Source of the DNA: JAGWRA01 sp035534615
Lineage (GTDB): Bacteria > Acidobacteriota > Vicinamibacteria > Vicinamibacterales > CAVVIG01
Assembly: GCA_035534615.1 (NCBI GenBank)
Contig: DATLRO010000032.1
Coordinates: forward strand, 1-9,354
Length of the DNA: 9,354 nt
Reading direction: 5' to 3'
The translations under genes were made by a program, and so were the position numbers. Each line of letters starts with the position of its first letter. Position 1 is the stretch's first letter. The notes below the pieces were generated by a model. That model made no database searches. It saw only the letters and a program-made list of their open reading frames with translations, and was not told the origin of the DNA. Of this stretch, positions 6,399-9,354 are shown piece after piece.

Positions 6399-7626
6399 GG
6401 ACGTGAATAAATCAGCGTTAGCCCGTCTGGTGGCGCGGAGCCTGGACGAGCGTCTCCGGGTCATGCCGGCGGTGGTGCTGACCGGCGCCCGTCAGACCGG
6501 CAAGAGCACGCTGGCACAGGCACTCCCGCGCAGCGGGCGGCGGTACGTGTCGCTCGACGACTTCGACACGATGGATGCGGCGCGGCGCGATCCGGAGGCG
6601 CTGCTCGGCGGCCAGCAGCCCGTGACGCTGGACGAGGTGCAGCGCGAGCCGGGGCTCCTGCGCGCGGTCAAGCGGGCGATCGACCGGAACCGTCAGCCCG
6701 GCCGCTTCCTGCTGACCGGATCGGCGAACCTGCTGCTCATGCGTCAGGTGTCGGAGTCGCTGGCGGGGCGTGCCAGTTACCTCACCCTCTGGCCCATGAC
6801 GCGCCACGAGCAGAATGGACTGGGCCGCTGCGGGATCTGGGAGGAGCTGCTCCAGGCTCGGGACGAGGACTGGCTCGATCTGGTGGCGGCGCAGCCGCAC
6901 GAGCCGGAGGATTGGCGCGCCCTGGCGCGCCGCGGGGGCTTTCCCACACCGGCCGTCCACTTCGCCACGACGAGGGAGCGCGCGATCTGGTTCGACGGGT
7001 ACGTGCGCACCTATCTCGAACGCGACCTGCAGGAACTGTCCTGGATCTCGGCGCTCCCTGACTTCCGTCGCCTGATGCGGGCGGTGTGCCTGAGGATCGG
7101 CCAGATCGTGAACCAGACCGAGCTGGGCCGCGATGTCGCGCTGCCCCAGCCGACCGTCCACCGGTACCTGAACCTGCTCGAGACCTCGTATCACCTGATC
7201 CGGCTGCCCGCCTACGCCGTCACCCGGACGAAGCGGCTCGTCAAGTCACCGAAGTCGTACTGGAGCGATACCGGCGTCGCGCTTCACCTGACGGAAGAGC
7301 GCGAGCCGCACGATGCGCACCTCGAGAACCTGGTCGTGCACGATCTCCTGGCCTGGCGGGATGCGCGGCTCGAGCGCGCGGAGCTCTGCTATTGGCGGAC
7401 CACGACCGGCGAAGAAGTCGATTTCGTGATTGAAGCCGGCGGGCGGCTCCTGCCGGTCGAGGTGAAGGCCACCAGCCGGCCGCGCCTGCGGGACGCGGCG
7501 CACCTGCGCGCCTTTCGGGCGGAGTACGGGGAGAAGAGCCGCGCCGGCCTGCTGCTGCATACCGGCAGCACGTCCGAATGGCTCACGCCCGACGTGCTGG
7601 CGACGCCGTGGTGGCGGGTCCTGTGA
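6385..7626 (+). CDS. AAA ATPase of the DUF4143 family with PD-(D/E)XK-like C-terminus
   Basis: The product is 413 aa from the ATG at 6385. The GTG at 6403 would give 407 aa and fits the promoter better; neither has a well-spaced ribosome binding site. The N-terminal AAA_14-type ATPase has Walker A GARQTGKS (34-41), Walker B with Asp83-Glu84, a Thr-Gly-Ser-Ala-Asn sensor (111-115) and an Ala-Gly-Arg turn (127-129). Residues about 203-217 (DGYVRTYLERDLQEL) are the typical DUF4143 start. A winged-helix-like segment follows (about 239-276). The C-terminal part has Gly342-Glu-Glu-Val-Asp346 and Glu359-Val-Lys361, the layout of a PD-(D/E)XK nuclease core. The protein is cytoplasmic. The family is widespread, often carried as single genes, and its physiological role is poorly defined; links to DNA processing or mobile/defence loci have been suggested. 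All visible catalytic motifs are intact. Confidence 0.92.
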   Translation: MTIIQDVNKSALARLVARSLDERLRVMPAVVLTGARQTGKSTLAQALPRSGRRYVSLDDFDTMDAARRDPEALLGGQQPVTLDEVQREPGLLRAVKRAIDRNRQPGRFLLTGSANLLLMRQVSESLAGRASYLTLWPMTRHEQNGLGRCGIWEELLQARDEDWLDLVAAQPHEPEDWRALARRGGFPTPAVHFATTRERAIWFDGYVRTYLERDLQELSWISALPDFRRLMRAVCLRIGQIVNQTELGRDVALPQPTVHRYLNLLETSYHLIRLPAYAVTRTKRLVKSPKSYWSDTGVALHLTEEREPHDAHLENLVVHDLLAWRDARLERAELCYWRTTTGEEVDFVIEAGGRLLPVEVKATSRPRLRDAAHLRAFRAEYGEKSRAGLLLHTGSTSEWLTPDVLATPWWRVL

Positions 7627-7713
7627 ACCCGGTCCGGTCCACGCCGCAGCAGGCGTCGGCGCGACCGGCGCGGGCGCGGAAGGGCCGAGCGCTGCGGGCG
7701 CGCCGGGCTGCGC

Positions 7714-7722
7714 TAATATAGT
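7714..7722 (+). promoter_or_regulatory. AT-rich -10 candidate for the Asp-box protein gene
   Basis: TAATATAGT at 7714-7722 is the only AT-rich patch in the 178-nt gap after the ATPase gene. It contains TAATAT (7714-7719) and TATAGT (7717-7722, 5 of 6 to the -10 consensus). No convincing -35 is seen 16-18 bp upstream. It would give a leader of roughly 75 nt. The remainder of 7627-7804 holds only a 5-bp GC hairpin (7641-7656). Confidence 0.35.
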
Positions 7723-7790
7723 GCCGCTTCCGCCCCACACGTCGCGGGCTGGATCCGGGCAATCTCCGGTCCCCTGGGCCGGTCCCTCTC

Positions 7791-7796
7791 AGGAGG
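7791..7796 (+). promoter_or_regulatory. Shine-Dalgarno AGGAGG favouring the GTG start at 7805
   Basis: A full AGGAGG lies 8 nt before the GTG at 7805 but 14 nt before the in-frame ATG at 7811. The GTG is therefore the better start. Confidence 0.65.
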
Positions 7797-7804
7797 CAGT
7801 CTCT

Positions 7805-9354
7805 GTGCGCATGACTCCGTTCCGCATGGCTCTCGCCCTCGCGCTGCTCGCGGCTTCACCGCTGGTGGCGGCGCAGAAACCGAACGTCTACAGCGACATG
7901 CACTGGCGCGAGATCGGCCCGACCCGGGGCGGACGCGCCCGGGCGCTGGCCGGTGTGCCCAGTCAGCCGAACGTCTTCTACGCCGGCTACGACAACGGCG
8001 GCGTGTGGCGCTCCACCGACTACGGCTCGACGTGGGTGCCGCTCTTCGACCACGAGCCGACGAGCTCGATCGGCGCGATTGCGGTCGCCCCCTCGAACCC
8101 GGACATCATCTACGTGGGCACCGGCGCCGGCATCATCCGGCCCGACCTGTCCACGGGCGACGGGATGTACAAATCGACCGACGCCGGCAGGACCTGGACG
8201 CACCTGGGGCTGCGGGACAGCCAGATGATCGCCGACATCGACGTCGACCCGACGAACCCGGATCGCCTGTTCGTCGCGGCGCTCGGCCACCCGTACGGCC
8301 CGAACGCGGAGCGGGGCATCTTCCGCTCCACCGACGGCGGCCGGACGTTCCAGAAGGTGCTCTACCATGACGCGTACACCTCGGGCAACGACGTGGTCAT
8401 CGACCCGGCGAACCCCCAGATCGTCTACGCCGCGCTGTGGCAGCAGCAGCAGTCGTTCCGCGAGGGCCCGGAGTTCGGCGGCTCGGGCGAGGGCAACGGC
8501 ATCTACAAGTCGACCGACGGGGGAACCACCTGGCAGAAGCTCACCACCGGCCTGCCGAGCGTGATCCAGGCCAATCTCGCGCTCGCGCCCGGCAATCCGA
8601 ACGTGGTGTACGCCATGGTGGCCGGCACGGCGGAGCCGTTTACCGGCGTGGGATCCGGCGAGGACCCCACCACCACCGGCCTCATCGGCCTCTACAAGTC
8701 GACCGACGCCGGGGCGCACTGGACCGCCGTGGACGTCCCCGCCGGCCTGGCGGGCGCCACGTCCCACTTCGACCGGCGTCCGCTGCTGCGGATCGGCGGC
8801 GGCGACCTTCCCACGCTGGCGGTCGATCCGAAGAACGAGAACGTCGTCTACAGCGCCAGCACCGTGATGTGGCGCAGCGATGATGGCGGCGCGCACTGGA
8901 CGGCGGTGCGCGGCGCGTACGGCGGCGACGACTACCAGAAGATCTGGATCAACCCGGACAACCCGGACATCATCCTGGTGGTCTCCGACCAGGGGGCGGT
9001 GGTGTCGGCCAACGGGGGCAAGTCGTGGAGCAACTGGTACACGCAGCCGACCGCGGCCATGTACCACGTGAGCACCGACGACGCCTTTCCGTACCGCGTC
9101 TGCGGCGGCCAGCAGGACTCCGGCTCGGCCTGCGTGAAGAGCCGGTCGAACGACGGCATGATCACCTTCCACGACTGGCATCCGGTCAACATCCAGGAGT
9201 ACGGCATTGCGGCGCCGGACCCGAAGAATCCGAACCTGGTCTACGGCAGCGCGCGCAACGACGTGACGCTCTACAACCGCACGACCGGCCAGACGACGCG
9301 CGTCGGTCCGGACATGGGCCCGTTCGGCGGCCCCTACAACCGCGACGTCCGGAC
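7805..9354 (+). CDS. Secreted Asp-box (sortilin/BNR-like) beta-propeller protein, 3' truncated
   Basis: The frame is open from the GTG at 7805 to the window edge: 516 complete codons with no stop. Residues 1-23 are a Sec signal peptide (Arg2 and Arg7, hydrophobic core, cleavage near Val-Ala-Ala). The rest is a series of Asp-box blades, Ser-x-Asp-x-Gly-x-Thr-Trp or close variants, at 70-77, 124-131, 175-182, 236-243, 299-306, 358-365 and 401-408. Most are preceded by an Asn-Pro-(Asp/Gln/Asn)-x-(Ile/Val)-(Ile/Val)-Tyr strand. This matches the VPS10/sortilin-N-like and BNR-repeat proteins common in Acidobacteriota and Bacteroidota, typically near 1000 aa, so roughly half is present. They are often annotated as glycosyl hydrolases, but Asp boxes are structural and no catalytic residues can be assigned here. 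Periplasmic, surface or secreted location is expected. Cys433 and Cys443 could pair. The substrate is unknown. Confidence 0.88.
   Translation, partial: MRMTPFRMALALALLAASPLVAAQKPNVYSDMHWREIGPTRGGRARALAGVPSQPNVFYAGYDNGGVWRSTDYGSTWVPLFDHEPTSSIGAIAVAPSNPDIIYVGTGAGIIRPDLSTGDGMYKSTDAGRTWTHLGLRDSQMIADIDVDPTNPDRLFVAALGHPYGPNAERGIFRSTDGGRTFQKVLYHDAYTSGNDVVIDPANPQIVYAALWQQQQSFREGPEFGGSGEGNGIYKSTDGGTTWQKLTTGLPSVIQANLALAPGNPNVVYAMVAGTAEPFTGVGSGEDPTTTGLIGLYKSTDAGAHWTAVDVPAGLAGATSHFDRRPLLRIGGGDLPTLAVDPKNENVVYSASTVMWRSDDGGAHWTAVRGAYGGDDYQKIWINPDNPDIILVVSDQGAVVSANGGKSWSNWYTQPTAAMYHVSTDDAFPYRVCGGQQDSGSACVKSRSNDGMITFHDWHPVNIQEYGIAAPDPKNPNLVYGSARNDVTLYNRTTGQTTRVGPDMGPFGGPYNRDVR

Noticed and set aside
6171..6410. 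79-codon forward frame between the NmrA-like and ATPase genes
   Set aside because: It overlaps the end of one gene and the promoter of the next, and its composition is not protein-like.
8166..8708. Repeated DNA around TACAAGTCGACCGACG (near 8168, 8504 and 8692)
   Set aside because: These are in-frame codons for the Tyr-Lys-Ser-Thr-Asp part of Asp boxes, so they are protein repeats rather than a DNA element or CRISPR array.
7856..9181. 441-codon open frame on the reverse strand
   Set aside because: It is antisense to the Asp-box gene; its Val/Arg/His repeats simply mirror the Asp-box codons.

Overview
The window is GC-rich DNA from an environmental Gram-negative bacterium. An OmpA-type peptidoglycan-binding domain, a lipoprotein signal, many Sec signal peptides and a long Asp-box (sortilin/BNR-like) secreted protein point to a diderm. 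The gene repertoire resembles Acidobacteriota (Vicinamibacteria-like), but that placement is inferred from protein style only; no rRNA or other marker is present. Six complete genes and one 3'-truncated gene lie on the + strand. The first 31 codons of another gene run off the left edge on the - strand.

Layout: 1-93 is the start of a minus-strand gene with a clear Shine-Dalgarno and a TATAAT -10. The stretch 94-748 is non-coding. It holds the divergent upstream region, an AT-rich promoter candidate whose -10 sits inside a perfect 8-bp inverted repeat (402-428), and a roughly 320-nt leader with hairpins and an anti-Shine-Dalgarno match. A compact set of three envelope genes follows: an Ala-rich helical lipoprotein (749-1534), a DUF4412-like exported protein (1579-2232) and a CsgG-like/LamG-like/OmpA fusion (2247-4028). 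A perfect 19-bp hairpin at 4044-4087 closes this unit.

A two-gene unit comes next: an exported two-domain protein of unknown function (4133-5320) and, 27 nt later, an NmrA/atypical-SDR NAD(P)-binding protein (5348-6220). The gap 6221-6384 contains a tight hairpin and a good sigma70-type promoter overlapped by a 17-bp palindrome. It leads into an AAA ATPase of the DUF4143 family with a C-terminal PD-(D/E)XK-like signature (6385-7626). The last gene (7805 to the right edge) is a signal-peptide-bearing Asp-box propeller protein, cut by the window end.

The most coherent system is the 749-4028 cluster. All three products are predicted to be exported, they are closely spaced and co-directional, and the last can probably bind peptidoglycan. 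I read it as a cell-envelope module whose exact job is unknown. No CRISPR array, insertion sequence, tRNA or rRNA was seen.
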